A DNA stretch of 37,633 nucleotides, taken from assembly GCA_025934485.1 (NCBI GenBank), contig JAICXX010000043.1, positions 1 to 37,633 of the forward strand. Reading direction: 5' to 3'. Positions within the stretch are counted from its first letter, which is position 1; each line of letters opens with the position of its first letter. The notes below the pieces were generated by a model that did not search any database, was not told the DNA's origin, and worked only from the letters and a program-made list of their open reading frames with translations. A program made the position numbers and the translations under genes. This DNA is from Chitinophagaceae bacterium. Lineage in GTDB: Bacteria; Bacteroidota; Bacteroidia; Chitinophagales; Chitinophagaceae. Below are positions 1-6,857 of this stretch, piece by piece.

Positions 1-153
1 CACGTGAACGACAGCGGGTTCTGGCTGTTCAAGGAATATTTCAATCTGTCGATCAAGGATACGATCCGTTCCTGGAGCGTGATGGAAACCATTGTCTCGC
101 TGGTAGGGCTGATTGGGGTAATGCTGCTGAATTATCTCATGGTTTTGCTATAA
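1..153 (+). CDS. GntP-family gluconate:H+ symporter, C-terminal end (partial)
   Basis: The window opens inside this gene; only the last 50 residues are present, in the frame that starts at base 1 and ends with TAA at 151-153. The fragment reads HVNDSGFWLFKEYFNLS, then a segment resembling KDTIRSWSVMETIVSLVGLIG and a final hydrophobic helix. This matches the conserved C-terminal end of GntP/GntT gluconate permeases, where VNDxGFWxFKEYF and the TWSxxETIxSxxGL stretch precede the last membrane segment. The family imports gluconate or related sugar acids with protons across the inner membrane. The assignment rests on this C-terminal signature alone; the rest of the gene and any sugar-acid partners lie outside the window. 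Confidence 0.8.
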   Translation, partial: HVNDSGFWLFKEYFNLSIKDTIRSWSVMETIVSLVGLIGVMLLNYLMVLL

Positions 154-166
154 CTTGCAGGAGACC

Positions 167-388
167 ATGGATATAGAAGAATATATTCGGAGCGGCATGA
201 TCGAAAGCTATGCCCTGGGGTTGGCTACGGGTGCCGAACGGGCGGAATTCGAGCTGCTGATGGCGCGATATCCGGAGCTGAGGATCGCGTTGTCCGATTT
301 CGAATATCAGCTGGAGGCATTTGCCCTTGTTCATGAGACGCCGCCACCGGCGGGGATGCGGGAACTGATCGAGGCTCGTCTAAAATAA
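167..388 (+). CDS. small anti-sigma-factor N-domain-like protein (73 aa)
   Basis: The product starts MDIEEYIRSGMIESYALGLA and continues with an acidic helical segment (ERAEFELLMARYPELRIAL). This resembles the N-terminal cytoplasmic domain of RskA/FecR-like anti-sigma factors of Bacteroidota, which often begin with an I-x-EYIxSGxIExYxLG motif and then a sigma-binding helical bundle. Normal family members continue into a membrane segment and a periplasmic domain; this one stops after 73 residues and has no membrane helix. It could be a soluble minimal anti-sigma domain, an unrelated helical protein, or a remnant. ATG at 167 is preferred to an upstream TTG at 155, since AGGAG (159-163) sits just before it and the homology starts there. 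It lies 13 bases after the GntP stop, so the two are probably co-transcribed. No sigma factor is nearby. Confidence 0.55.
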   Translation: MDIEEYIRSGMIESYALGLATGAERAEFELLMARYPELRIALSDFEYQLEAFALVHETPPPAGMRELIEARLK

Positions 389-391
389 AAT

Positions 392-422
392 TTTGGACAT
401 TGAGCTTGAGCCATTAATTTTG
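392..422 (+). promoter_or_regulatory. promoter of the his leader/hisGDC unit
   Basis: TTTG at 392-395 and TAATTTTG at 415-422 are separated by 19 bases. This is an exact match to the Bacteroidota primary-sigma consensus (TTTG, about 19-21 bases, TAnnTTTG). Transcription should start a few bases after 422, leaving roughly 30 bases of 5' leader before the hisL start codon. The -33 box begins four bases after the stop codon of the preceding small gene. Confidence 0.7.
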
Positions 423-431
423 GGCCGCAAA

Positions 432-454
432 GGACCGAAGGTCCGGCCGAAGGC
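432..454. repeat. CCGAAGG hairpin element, copy a (his leader)
   Basis: Two adjacent small hairpins share the loop GAA: GGACC-GAA-GGTCC (432-444) and GCC-GAA-GGC (446-454). The element sits in the 5' untranslated region between the predicted his transcription start and hisL. The AAGG of the second hairpin (450-453) is 8 bases before the hisL ATG and may serve as its ribosome binding site. Similar elements occur at 5588-5616, 6822-6850, 7974-7991, 8779-8801 and 11835-11860. Confidence 0.6.
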
Positions 455-461
455 GCGAATT

Positions 462-509
462 ATGAATTACAACACACATCATCATCATCATTTCTTACTC
501 CGAGGGTAG
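462..509 (+). CDS. hisL: his operon leader peptide, five consecutive His codons
   Basis: A 15-codon open frame encodes MNYNTHHHHHFLLRG and ends at TAG (507-509). Five CAT codons in a row (477-491) are the hallmark of a histidine attenuation leader peptide. It lies between a consensus promoter and the first his gene and is followed by a terminator hairpin directly before hisG. The peptide should have no function of its own: slow translation of the His codons reports low charged tRNA-His. An AAGG sits 8 bases upstream of the ATG. The reading frame, the position and the overlapping alternative RNA structures all agree, so I consider the call firm although there is no experimental proof. Confidence 0.9.
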   Translation: MNYNTHHHHHFLLRG

Positions 510-573
510 GCCGGTGATGTATTTTACTATACTTTAAATCAAGGGCTTACTAAACAGTGAGCCCTTATTATTT
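477..573 (+). promoter_or_regulatory. histidine attenuator (antiterminator/terminator switch)
   Basis: Bases 505-512 (GGTAGGCC), which overlap the hisL stop codon, can pair over all eight positions (two G-U) with 544-551 (GGCTTACT), the 5' arm of the terminator. A ribosome stalled on the His codons (477-491) would leave 505-512 free, form this antiterminator and allow read-through to hisG. A ribosome that reaches the stop codon would cover 505-512, so the terminator (541-566) forms. The geometry is that of classical enterobacterial his attenuation; the pairings were worked out by eye and no energies were calculated. Confidence 0.8.
541..573 (+). terminator. his attenuator terminator hairpin
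   Basis: AAGGGCTTAC (541-550) pairs with GTGAGCCCTT (557-566), a 10-bp stem with one G-U pair and a 6-base loop, followed by ATTATTT. The U-tract is imperfect, as expected for an attenuator that must be overridden. The hairpin ends 14 bases before the hisG start codon, which argues against the in-frame GTG at 557 being the hisG start. Confidence 0.75.
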
Positions 574-580
574 ATCAACG

Positions 581-1438
581 ATGGAAAAACTAAAGATCGC
601 AATCCAGAAATCGGGCCGGTTATATGACGACAGTGTCAAGCTGTTAAAGGACTGTGGCATCGATCTGAAGAATGGCGTCAACAAGCTCAAGGCCGAATGT
701 GACAATTTTCCGATGGAGATCTATTTTCTGCGGGACGATGATATCCCGCAGTATGTGGAAGATGCGGTAGCCGATATCGGCATTGTGGGTGAGAATGTCC
801 TGTATGAGAAGAACAAGAAGGCGGTGATCGTGGAGCAGCTGGGTTTTGGGAAGTGCCGGCTTTCGGTGGCTGTGGGGCGGAATGAATCCTACGAAGGGGT
901 AGAATATCTCCGGGGAAAGCGGATTGCCACGAGCTATCCGGTCCTGGTGCAGCAGTATCTGGACAAACATGGGGTGCCGGCGGAGATCCAGGAGATAAGC
1001 GGTTCGGTAGAGATCGCACCGGGGATCGGGTTGGCGGACGTTATCGTGGACCTGGTAAGCAGCGGCAGCACGTTGTTCATGAACGGGCTTAAAGAAGTGG
1101 AGACGGTGTTGAGATCACAGGCGGTGCTGGTGCGGAATGAACAGCTTGGCGCGGAGCAACAGCGGTTGCTGGAGAAATTCCTGTTCCGCATCCGTGCGGT
1201 GAAGAAGGCACGTAACAATAAATACGTTTTGTTGAATGCCCCCAATGATAAATTATCGGAGATCGTTGGAATGTTGCCGGGGATGAAGTCGCCGACGGTG
1301 CTGCCGCTGGCGGAGGCGGGGTGGAGCAGTGTCCACAGTGTGATCAGCGAGAATGATTTCTGGGACATCATCGAAAAACTGAAAGGTGCGGGTGCGCAGG
1401 GGATCCTGGTGGTACCGATAGAAAAAATGATCATTTAA
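581..1438 (+). CDS. hisG: ATP phosphoribosyltransferase, long form
   Basis: Catalyses the first step of histidine synthesis, joining ATP and PRPP. The 285-residue length and the C-terminal domain (about 210-285) show the long, self-sufficient form, which carries its own His-binding regulatory domain and does not need HisZ. The PRPP-binding stretch is visible as ADVIVDLVSSGSTL (residues 152-165). The N-terminal KIAIQKSGRL also fits the family. ATG at 581 is chosen because the possible GTG at 557 lies in the 3' arm of the attenuator hairpin. No Shine-Dalgarno site is evident, as is common in Bacteroidota. It is the first structural gene behind the hisL attenuator; hisD follows 8 bases later. 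Regulation is thus likely double: transcription attenuation by tRNA-His charging and feedback inhibition of the enzyme. Confidence 0.95.
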   Translation: MEKLKIAIQKSGRLYDDSVKLLKDCGIDLKNGVNKLKAECDNFPMEIYFLRDDDIPQYVEDAVADIGIVGENVLYEKNKKAVIVEQLGFGKCRLSVAVGRNESYEGVEYLRGKRIATSYPVLVQQYLDKHGVPAEIQEISGSVEIAPGIGLADVIVDLVSSGSTLFMNGLKEVETVLRSQAVLVRNEQLGAEQQRLLEKFLFRIRAVKKARNNKYVLLNAPNDKLSEIVGMLPGMKSPTVLPLAEAGWSSVHSVISENDFWDIIEKLKGAGAQGILVVPIEKMII

Positions 1439-1446
1439 TACACTTT

Positions 1447-2736
1447 ATGGAAATTATAGATCTTCGGGAGCCTGGGGCGGCTCCGGCAGGAGGATGGTTG
1501 CAGCGGCCCGTATTGGATACACGGAGTCTCGAGGAGAAGGTCGCGGCGATCATGGCCGAGGTGCGGCGGGATGGGGATACAGCCGTTCGGAAGTTCTCGC
1601 TGGCATTCGATAAATCGGCACCGGAGGTCCTGGAGCTGACGGCGGCGGAGATCGCCGAGGGAGCCCGCGGACTGGATGAGGCGCTGAAGACTGCGATAAG
1701 GAAGGCGGCGGAGAATATCACGACATTCCATGAATTGCAGCTGCGGCATGAGTCTTCGGTGGAAACGATGCCGGGCGTGCGTTGCTGGCGCAAGAGCATT
1801 GGCATCGAGAAGGTGGGTTTGTATATACCCGGTGGTACGGCGCCTTTGTTCTCTACGTTGCTGATGCTGGCCATACCCGCGAAGCTCGCGGGCTGCCGGG
1901 AGATCGTGCTGTGTTCGCCGCCGGACAGGGAAGGGCGGTTGCATCCGGCGATCCTTTTTGCGGCCTCGCTTGTGGGGGTAACGAGGGTGTTTAAAGTAGG
2001 CGGCGTGCAGGCCATTGCGGCGATGGCGTATGGGACCGAGTCGATCCCCGCGGTATATAAGATCTTTGGGCCAGGCAATCAATATGTGACCTGTGCCAAA
2101 CAACTGGTGCAGCGGGATGGGTTAGCCATCGATATGCCGGCGGGGCCCAGCGAGGTGGCGGTCTTTGCCGATGGGACGGCATATCCGGGTTTTGTAGCCG
2201 CGGATCTGCTTTCGCAGGCGGAACACGGAGCCGACAGCCAGGTGGTGCTGGTTAGCACCGACCCGGTGATGGTAGAGAATGTACTGGCGATGGTGGAAAT
2301 ACAACTGAATGATCTGCCGAGAGCCGATATTGCGCGACATGCGTTGCTAAACAGCCGTGCTTTTATCGTAAGGGATGCCGCCCAGGCGATGGAGCTGCTG
2401 AACGAATATGCCCCTGAGCATCTGATCCTGGCCTGTGCGGATGCGGAGCTGCTGGCGGAGCAGGTGATCAATGCTGGTAGTGTCTTTCTCGGGCATTATT
2501 CGCCGGAGAGTGTGGGGGACTACGCCAGTGGCACGAATCATGTCCTGCCTACCAACGGCTATGCGCGGGCGTATAGCGGCGTCAGCCTGGACAGTTTTGT
2601 CAAGAAGATCACGTTCCAGCAATTGACCCGGGAGGGGTTGAGCGGGATCGGGGATACGGTGCGGCTGATGGCGGAGGCTGAAGGGCTGGAAGCGCATGCA
2701 AAGGCTGTTATTTTAAGAACGGAAGAACTGAAATAA
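1447..2736 (+). CDS. hisD: histidinol dehydrogenase
   Basis: Oxidises L-histidinol to L-histidine in two NAD-dependent steps, the last reactions of the pathway. The 429-residue length is typical. The family motifs are intact: GLYIPGGTAPLFSTLLM (124-140), DMPAGPSEVAVFAD (229-242), and the zinc site residues Gln257 and His260 (LLSQAEHG), Asp358 (VGDYASGTNH) and His417 (EGLEAHA). The catalytic pair Glu324-His325 is in YAPEHL. The gene starts 8 bases after hisG and ends 2 bases before hisC, so the three are one transcription unit. Nothing suggests loss of function. Confidence 0.96.
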   Translation: MEIIDLREPGAAPAGGWLQRPVLDTRSLEEKVAAIMAEVRRDGDTAVRKFSLAFDKSAPEVLELTAAEIAEGARGLDEALKTAIRKAAENITTFHELQLRHESSVETMPGVRCWRKSIGIEKVGLYIPGGTAPLFSTLLMLAIPAKLAGCREIVLCSPPDREGRLHPAILFAASLVGVTRVFKVGGVQAIAAMAYGTESIPAVYKIFGPGNQYVTCAKQLVQRDGLAIDMPAGPSEVAVFADGTAYPGFVAADLLSQAEHGADSQVVLVSTDPVMVENVLAMVEIQLNDLPRADIARHALLNSRAFIVRDAAQAMELLNEYAPEHLILACADAELLAEQVINAGSVFLGHYSPESVGDYASGTNHVLPTNGYARAYSGVSLDSFVKKITFQQLTREGLSGIGDTVRLMAEAEGLEAHAKAVILRTEELK

Positions 2737-2738
2737 TT

Positions 2739-3791
2739 ATGTTTAATCTAGATAATTTATTGCGCGATAACATTCGCGCGCTCGTGCCCTATTCTTCGGC
2801 GCGGGATGAATTCAAAGGAGAGGCCAGTGTCTTTATCGACGCCAACGAGAACTCGCTGGGGTCGCCGTTATCGAAATGGTATAACCGTTATCCCGATCCG
2901 CATCAGTTGAAGGTTAAAGAAGCGCTGAGCAAGATCAAAGGGATCGGGCCGGAACATATTCTATTGGGCAACGGGAGCGATGAGTGCATCGATCTTGTAT
3001 TTAGAGCGTTTTGCGTGCCAGGGAAGGATAACGTGATCATTAATCCGCCGACCTATGGCATGTATGAGGTCAGCGCGCATATCAATGACATAGAGATCCG
3101 GCGGGCGACGTTGCTCGATGATTTTCAGCTCGACCTCGTCCACCTGGAAAATCTGGTGGATGAGCACACGAAGCTGATCTGGATCTGCAGTCCCAACAAT
3201 CCCACGGCCAATTCCATGAACCGCCAGGACATCGAGATCATTCTGAACAATTTTTCAGGACTGGTAGTGATCGATGAAGCCTATATCAATTTTTCACGGC
3301 ATCGCAGCTTTATCCAGGAGCTGAGTGATTATCCCAACCTGGTGGTTTTGCAAACGTTCAGCAAGGCCTGGGGGCTGGCTGGACTTCGGGTAGGTATGGC
3401 TTTTGCAAGCCAGGCTATAATCGAGGTTTTGAATAAGGTCAAACCGCCTTACAATATCAGCCAGTCCACTCAAGAACTGGTGCTCAAGGCACTCGAAGAA
3501 GTAGAACAGGTCAACGAGATGATCCGGACGCTGGTGGAGCTGCGCGAGCAGCTGGCAGTAGATCTGGCTGCGTTGCCGATGGTCCGCCGGGTGTATCCCA
3601 GCGATGCCAATTTCCTGCTGGTAAAAACGGACGATGCACGTGGTATATATGATCATTTATTGAATGCCGGAATCGTGGTCCGGGACCGGAGTAAGGTGGA
3701 GCTGTGCGCGGGCTGTTTGCGCATCACCGTTGGGACGGAGAAAGAGAACGAGGCGCTGGTGGATACGATGAGCCGTTGGGGCAAGGTCTAA
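2739..3791 (+). CDS. hisC: histidinol-phosphate aminotransferase
   Basis: A PLP-dependent fold type I aminotransferase that converts imidazole-acetol phosphate and glutamate to histidinol phosphate. The 350-residue length is standard. Cofactor-binding features are visible: SPNNPT (151-156), VIDEAYINF with Asp179, and the Schiff-base Lys209 in TFSKAWGLAGLRVG. It begins 2 bases after hisD. Members of this family can also act on aromatic amino acids, but the position in the his unit makes the histidine role secure. It is the last gene of the hisGDC block; no clear terminator hairpin follows, so read-through into the downstream dehydrogenase gene is possible. Confidence 0.95.
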   Translation: MFNLDNLLRDNIRALVPYSSARDEFKGEASVFIDANENSLGSPLSKWYNRYPDPHQLKVKEALSKIKGIGPEHILLGNGSDECIDLVFRAFCVPGKDNVIINPPTYGMYEVSAHINDIEIRRATLLDDFQLDLVHLENLVDEHTKLIWICSPNNPTANSMNRQDIEIILNNFSGLVVIDEAYINFSRHRSFIQELSDYPNLVVLQTFSKAWGLAGLRVGMAFASQAIIEVLNKVKPPYNISQSTQELVLKALEEVEQVNEMIRTLVELREQLAVDLAALPMVRRVYPSDANFLLVKTDDARGIYDHLLNAGIVVRDRSKVELCAGCLRITVGTEKENEALVDTMSRWGKV

Positions 3792-3855
3792 GATAAAAAT
3801 TAGTGATGGCGGCCGCAAAAATTTCGATTAAATTACAGCGTAATATCTACTTATT

Positions 3856-5091
3856 ATGAAATTAATTATCGGGTTCCTGGGGCTTTGTCTTACCTCGCTG
3901 GTGTCCAACGCGCAGCTCAAATTGCCGGCCGGTTTCAAAGCGGTCACGGTGTTGTCCGACTTTGGGTCCGTGCGGCATATTGCGGTCGCACCCAATGGTG
4001 TTGTCTTTATTCATCTTGGTCGATTAAAAGATGGCAAGGGGATCTACCGGTTACAGGATACCAATGGCGATGGAAAGCCGGATAAGATCTTCGCTTTCGG
4101 TGATTTTCCCGGTACGGGAATGGCGATCAGGGATGGCTATCTCTATGCTTCTTCCGACGAGGAGGTCTTTCGATATAAATTGGATGCAGACGCGAATGTG
4201 GTCAATCCCGGTCATCCGGAGAGGATCGTAACCGGGCTGTTGGCGAGAGGCGAGCATCAGCCCAAGGCCATTACGCTCGACTATAGCGGGAATCTTTATG
4301 TGAATATCGGGGCGTATTCGAACGCCTGTCAGATCGATGATCGCCAAAAGGGTTCACCGGGCAGGATGCCTTGTCCTATCCTGGATTCCGCGGGTGGTAT
4401 CTGGCAATTTCGGGCCGACGTGCCGAACCAAACGTACGGTAATGATCATGACCACCGGTATGCCACGGGTTTGCGGAATGTGGTAGGCCTGGACTGGAAC
4501 CGGCAGACGAATAGTCTCTTCGTAATGCAGCATGGCCGTGATCAGCTGAGCTATTTGTATCCGCAATATTGGAATGACAAGCAAAGTGCCGAGTTGCCTG
4601 CCGAGTGTATGTATGAGCTGCATAAGGGATCCGATTGCGGCTATCCGTATATCTTTTATGATCAATTCCAGCACAAGCAGGTGTTAGGGCCGGAATATGG
4701 CGGCGATGGCAAGAAGGAGCCCTCTGAGCATTATCAAGACCCGATATTGGCTTTCCCTGGCCATCTCGCGCCGGATGGGTTGCTGTTCTATACTGGGGAT
4801 CAGTTCCCGGCGAAGTATAAGAATGGGGCCTTTATTGCTTTCCATGGGTCGTGGAACCGCGCTCCGGAGCCGCAGGAAGGTTTTTATGTGGTCTTCGCGC
4901 CCTTTGAGAATGGCAAGCCGACAGGCAAGTGGGAGATCTTTGCGGATAATTTTGCGGGCGGACCGGATAAGATGTCGCCGAGCAAGGCGGAGCATCGTCC
5001 CTGCGGTTTGGCACAAGGCCCCGATGGTTCTATTTATGTCACCGATGATAACAGGAATGGTGGCGTCTGGAAAATTTCCTATCACAAATAA
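3856..5091 (+). CDS. secreted PQQ-type sugar dehydrogenase (sorbosone dehydrogenase-like beta-propeller)
   Basis: The 411-residue protein begins with a signal peptide (MKLIIGFLGLCLTSLVSNAQ) and then follows the soluble glucose/sorbosone dehydrogenase pattern: LPAGFKAVTVLSDFGSVRHIAVAPNG, DTNGDGKPDKI, RYATGLRNVVGLDWN, FVMQHGRDQL, FPGHLAPDGLLFYTGDQFP, AFHGSWNR, and GPDGSIYVTDDNRNGGVWKI at the end. Such proteins oxidise aldoses or related substrates with PQQ (or act as substrate-binding propellers). The substrate cannot be told from sequence. A c-type cytochrome follows 5 bases later and is a natural electron acceptor, so the pair probably forms a small periplasmic oxidation module. It has no evident link to histidine synthesis although it sits between hisC and hisB. 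I saw no consensus promoter in the 64 bases before it. Confidence 0.8.
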   Translation: MKLIIGFLGLCLTSLVSNAQLKLPAGFKAVTVLSDFGSVRHIAVAPNGVVFIHLGRLKDGKGIYRLQDTNGDGKPDKIFAFGDFPGTGMAIRDGYLYASSDEEVFRYKLDADANVVNPGHPERIVTGLLARGEHQPKAITLDYSGNLYVNIGAYSNACQIDDRQKGSPGRMPCPILDSAGGIWQFRADVPNQTYGNDHDHRYATGLRNVVGLDWNRQTNSLFVMQHGRDQLSYLYPQYWNDKQSAELPAECMYELHKGSDCGYPYIFYDQFQHKQVLGPEYGGDGKKEPSEHYQDPILAFPGHLAPDGLLFYTGDQFPAKYKNGAFIAFHGSWNRAPEPQEGFYVVFAPFENGKPTGKWEIFADNFAGGPDKMSPSKAEHRPCGLAQGPDGSIYVTDDNRNGGVWKISYHK

Positions 5092-5096
5092 GTTAG

Positions 5097-5513
5097 ATGA
5101 AATATCTTCTGCTTTCTTTCGCACTGGCTTTTGGTTTCATGAGCCTGACGAGCAAGCCTGCGGCCCCTGCCCAAAGCGGTATCAAAGCGTCCATTACACG
5201 GGGTAAGCAAGTCTATCTGCAACAATGTCTCGCCTGTCACCAGGTCGATGCCAGTGGCGTGCCCAATATGAATCCTCCGTTGATCAAGACCAAGCAGGTG
5301 CTGGGGGATAAGACCGCGCTGATCAAGATCGTGCTGAATGGGCTGAAGGGGGTGGATATCGACGGGGATTCGTACAATGGCGTGATGGCGCCGCATCCCG
5401 ATCTTACCGACCGGGAGATTGCCGACGTGCTGACATATGTCCGGAATAGCTTTGGGAACAAGGCCAGTGCGGTAACGGCTGCGCAGGTCAAGGTGGTACG
5501 CGCCGCGAATTGA
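5097..5513 (+). CDS. class I c-type cytochrome, periplasmic
   Basis: The 138-residue product has an N-terminal signal segment and one haem-binding motif, CLACH (Cys44, Cys47, His48). A likely distal Met ligand is in YNGVMAPHP, and the last helix reads LTDREIADVLTYVRNSFGN, all typical of mono-haem class I cytochromes c fused or paired with PQQ dehydrogenases. It starts 5 bases after the stop of the sugar dehydrogenase gene, so the two are surely co-transcribed, and it most likely takes electrons from that enzyme and passes them to the respiratory chain (inference). The 171 bases that follow hold repeats and the hisB promoter. Confidence 0.85.
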   Translation: MKYLLLSFALAFGFMSLTSKPAAPAQSGIKASITRGKQVYLQQCLACHQVDASGVPNMNPPLIKTKQVLGDKTALIKIVLNGLKGVDIDGDSYNGVMAPHPDLTDREIADVLTYVRNSFGNKASAVTAAQVKVVRAAN

Positions 5514-5587
5514 TGCGTCGCCAACAACCAGCCGAACCAGCGGTCAGCCGGCAGCCGAAGTTTTTGACTGCGCGAGCCTGGCGCCCG

Positions 5588-5616
5588 GCCGCCAGAGGCG
5601 GCTTGTCCGAAGGACA
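5588..5616. repeat. CCGAAGG hairpin element, copy b
   Basis: GCCGCC-AGA-GGCGGC (5588-5602) is followed at once by TGTCC-GAA-GGACA (5604-5616). The two-hairpin layout matches the other copies. It lies between the cytochrome c gene and the hisB promoter and may act as a transcription end or RNA-stability element for the dehydrogenase/cytochrome unit, though no U-tract follows. Confidence 0.6.
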
Positions 5617-5629
5617 GACATAAGCGTTT

Positions 5630-5670
5630 TGCTGGGAATGCGCTATTTTTTTGACAGCGCATTCCCAGCA
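5630..5670. repeat. perfect 15-bp inverted repeat around the hisB -33 box
   Basis: TGCTGGGAATGCGCT (5630-5644) and its exact reverse complement (5656-5670) flank an 11-base loop, ATTTTTTTGAC. The loop contains the predicted -33 box of hisB, and the right arm fills the spacer between the -33 and -7 boxes. This placement suits an operator for a dimeric or tetrameric repressor. As RNA it would form a strong hairpin, but no U-tract follows, so a plain terminator is less likely. Confidence 0.75.
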
Positions 5671-5680
5671 CATATCTTTG
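5650..5680 (+). promoter_or_regulatory. promoter of hisB
   Basis: TTTG (5650-5653), a 19-base spacer, and TATCTTTG (5673-5680) match the Bacteroidota consensus TTTG-N19-TAnnTTTG exactly. The -7 box ends 4 bases before the hisB ATG at 5685, so the transcript would begin at or very near the start codon. The promoter lies inside a long inverted repeat. Confidence 0.65.
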
Positions 5681-5684
5681 GCGC

Positions 5685-6824
5685 ATGAAGCGAATCTTAT
5701 TTATCGACAGGGATGGGACTTTGATCAAGGAGGCGCCGCCCAGCTACCAGATCGACTCGTTCGAGAAGCTGGTTTTTTATCCCGGGGTATTTGAATATAT
5801 GGGCCGCATTGCGCGGGAATTCGACTATGAATTATTGATGGTGACCAACCAGGATGGGTTGGGCACGAAGAGCTTTCCGGAAGACACGTTCTGGCCGGTG
5901 CAGAATTTTGTTGTTCAGACGCTGGCGGGGGAAGACATCGTATTCAGCGATGTTTATATCGACAAGACCTTTGCGCTCGAGCAGGCGCCTACACGCAAGC
6001 CGGGTACGGCGATGCTGACAAAATATCTCGACAATCCGGAGTATGATATCGCCAACTCTTTTGTGATCGGGGACCGGATCACCGATGTGCAGCTGGCCAA
6101 GAATCTGGGCTGCAAGGCGATCTGGCTGAACAATGACCCGGGGTTGGGTGGAGCGGAGATCAGTGATTCGCGGGCAGCGCTGGCGGATAGTATCGCGCTG
6201 GAGACACCGGACTGGGCTGACATCTACTCTTTTTTCAAGCTGGGGCTCCGGCATGTGGTGAATGACCGCAATACGAGCGAGACTCGCATTCATATCGATC
6301 TTTTGGTCGACGGAAGCGGGAGGGCTTCGATCACTACCGGGCTTGGTTTTTTTGACCATATGCTCGATCAGATCGCCCGGCATGGGAAGATGGATCTGAC
6401 GGTGAAGGTCGATGGCGATCTGCATATCGACGAGCATCATACGATCGAAGATACGGGTATTGCGCTCGGCGAAGCTTTTGTAAAGGCGCTGGCGGACAAA
6501 CGCGGGATGGAGCGGTATGGGTTTGCCCTGCCGATGGATGAGGCGGATGCGAAGGTGCTGATCGATTTTGGCGGACGCAACTGGCTGGTTTGGAATGCGG
6601 AGTTCCGGCGCGAGAAGATTGGCGAGATGCCCACGGAGATGTTCTTTCATTTCTTCAAGTCTTTTTCCGATGGGGCGCGTTGCAATCTCAATATCGAATG
6701 CAAGGGCGAGAACGAGCATCACAAGATAGAAGCCATTTTCAAGGCGTTTGCGAAGGCCATAAGGATGGCCGTGCGGCGGGACCCGTTAAGCAATTATTTA
6801 CCCTCTACAAAAGGTATCTTATAG
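5685..6824 (+). CDS. hisB: bifunctional histidinol-phosphatase / imidazoleglycerol-phosphate dehydratase
   Basis: The 379-residue protein joins two enzymes of histidine synthesis. The N-terminal HAD phosphatase (about 1-165) shows DRDGT with Asp8 and Asp10 and dephosphorylates histidinol phosphate. The C-terminal dehydratase (about 185-379) shows the two metal-binding repeats DEHHTIED (249-256) and [10 protein letters not shown] at 5685 directly precedes [11 protein letters not shown], the normal start of the HAD domain. It is separated from hisC by the dehydrogenase and cytochrome genes and has its own consensus promoter with an inverted-repeat operator candidate. The predicted start of transcription leaves almost no 5' untranslated region. 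It is the only his gene apparently outside both attenuated units. It converges on a minus-strand gene that ends at 6858. Confidence 0.95.
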   Translation: MKRILFIDRDGTLIKEAPPSYQIDSFEKLVFYPGVFEYMGRIAREFDYELLMVTNQDGLGTKSFPEDTFWPVQNFVVQTLAGEDIVFSDVYIDKTFALEQAPTRKPGTAMLTKYLDNPEYDIANSFVIGDRITDVQLAKNLGCKAIWLNNDPGLGGAEISDSRAALADSIALETPDWADIYSFFKLGLRHVVNDRNTSETRIHIDLLVDGSGRASITTGLGFFDHMLDQIARHGKMDLTVKVDGDLHIDEHHTIEDTGIALGEAFVKALADKRGMERYGFALPMDEADAKVLIDFGGRNWLVWNAEFRREKIGEMPTEMFFHFFKSFSDGARCNLNIECKGENEHHKIEAIFKAFAKAIRMAVRRDPLSNYLPSTKGIL

Positions 6825-6850
6825 GGGCCTCCGGCCCCTAGGCCGAAGGC
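6822..6850. repeat. hairpin plus CCGAAGG element, copy c (end of hisB)
   Basis: TAGGGGCC-TCC-GGCCCCTA (6822-6840) is a perfect 8-bp stem that overlaps the hisB stop codon. GGCCGAAGGC (6841-6850) follows. It lies between two convergent genes and may end or protect both transcripts, although neither side has a proper U-tract. Confidence 0.6.
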
Positions 6851-6857
6851 GCAAAAC

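Noticed and set aside
477..491. CAT repeat (five units) as a microsatellite or a vector-derived His tag
   Set aside because: It is in frame inside a short ORF placed between a consensus promoter and a terminator ahead of hisG, which is exactly the form of a his leader peptide.
557..580. GTG at 557 as the hisG start
   Set aside because: These bases form the 3' arm and tail of the attenuator terminator, and hisG homology begins at the ATG at 581.
3792..3855. Terminator or consensus promoter between hisC and the sugar dehydrogenase gene
   Set aside because: No hairpin with a U-tract and no TAnnTTTG box with a matching -33 box was found; only a GCGGCCGC palindrome is present.
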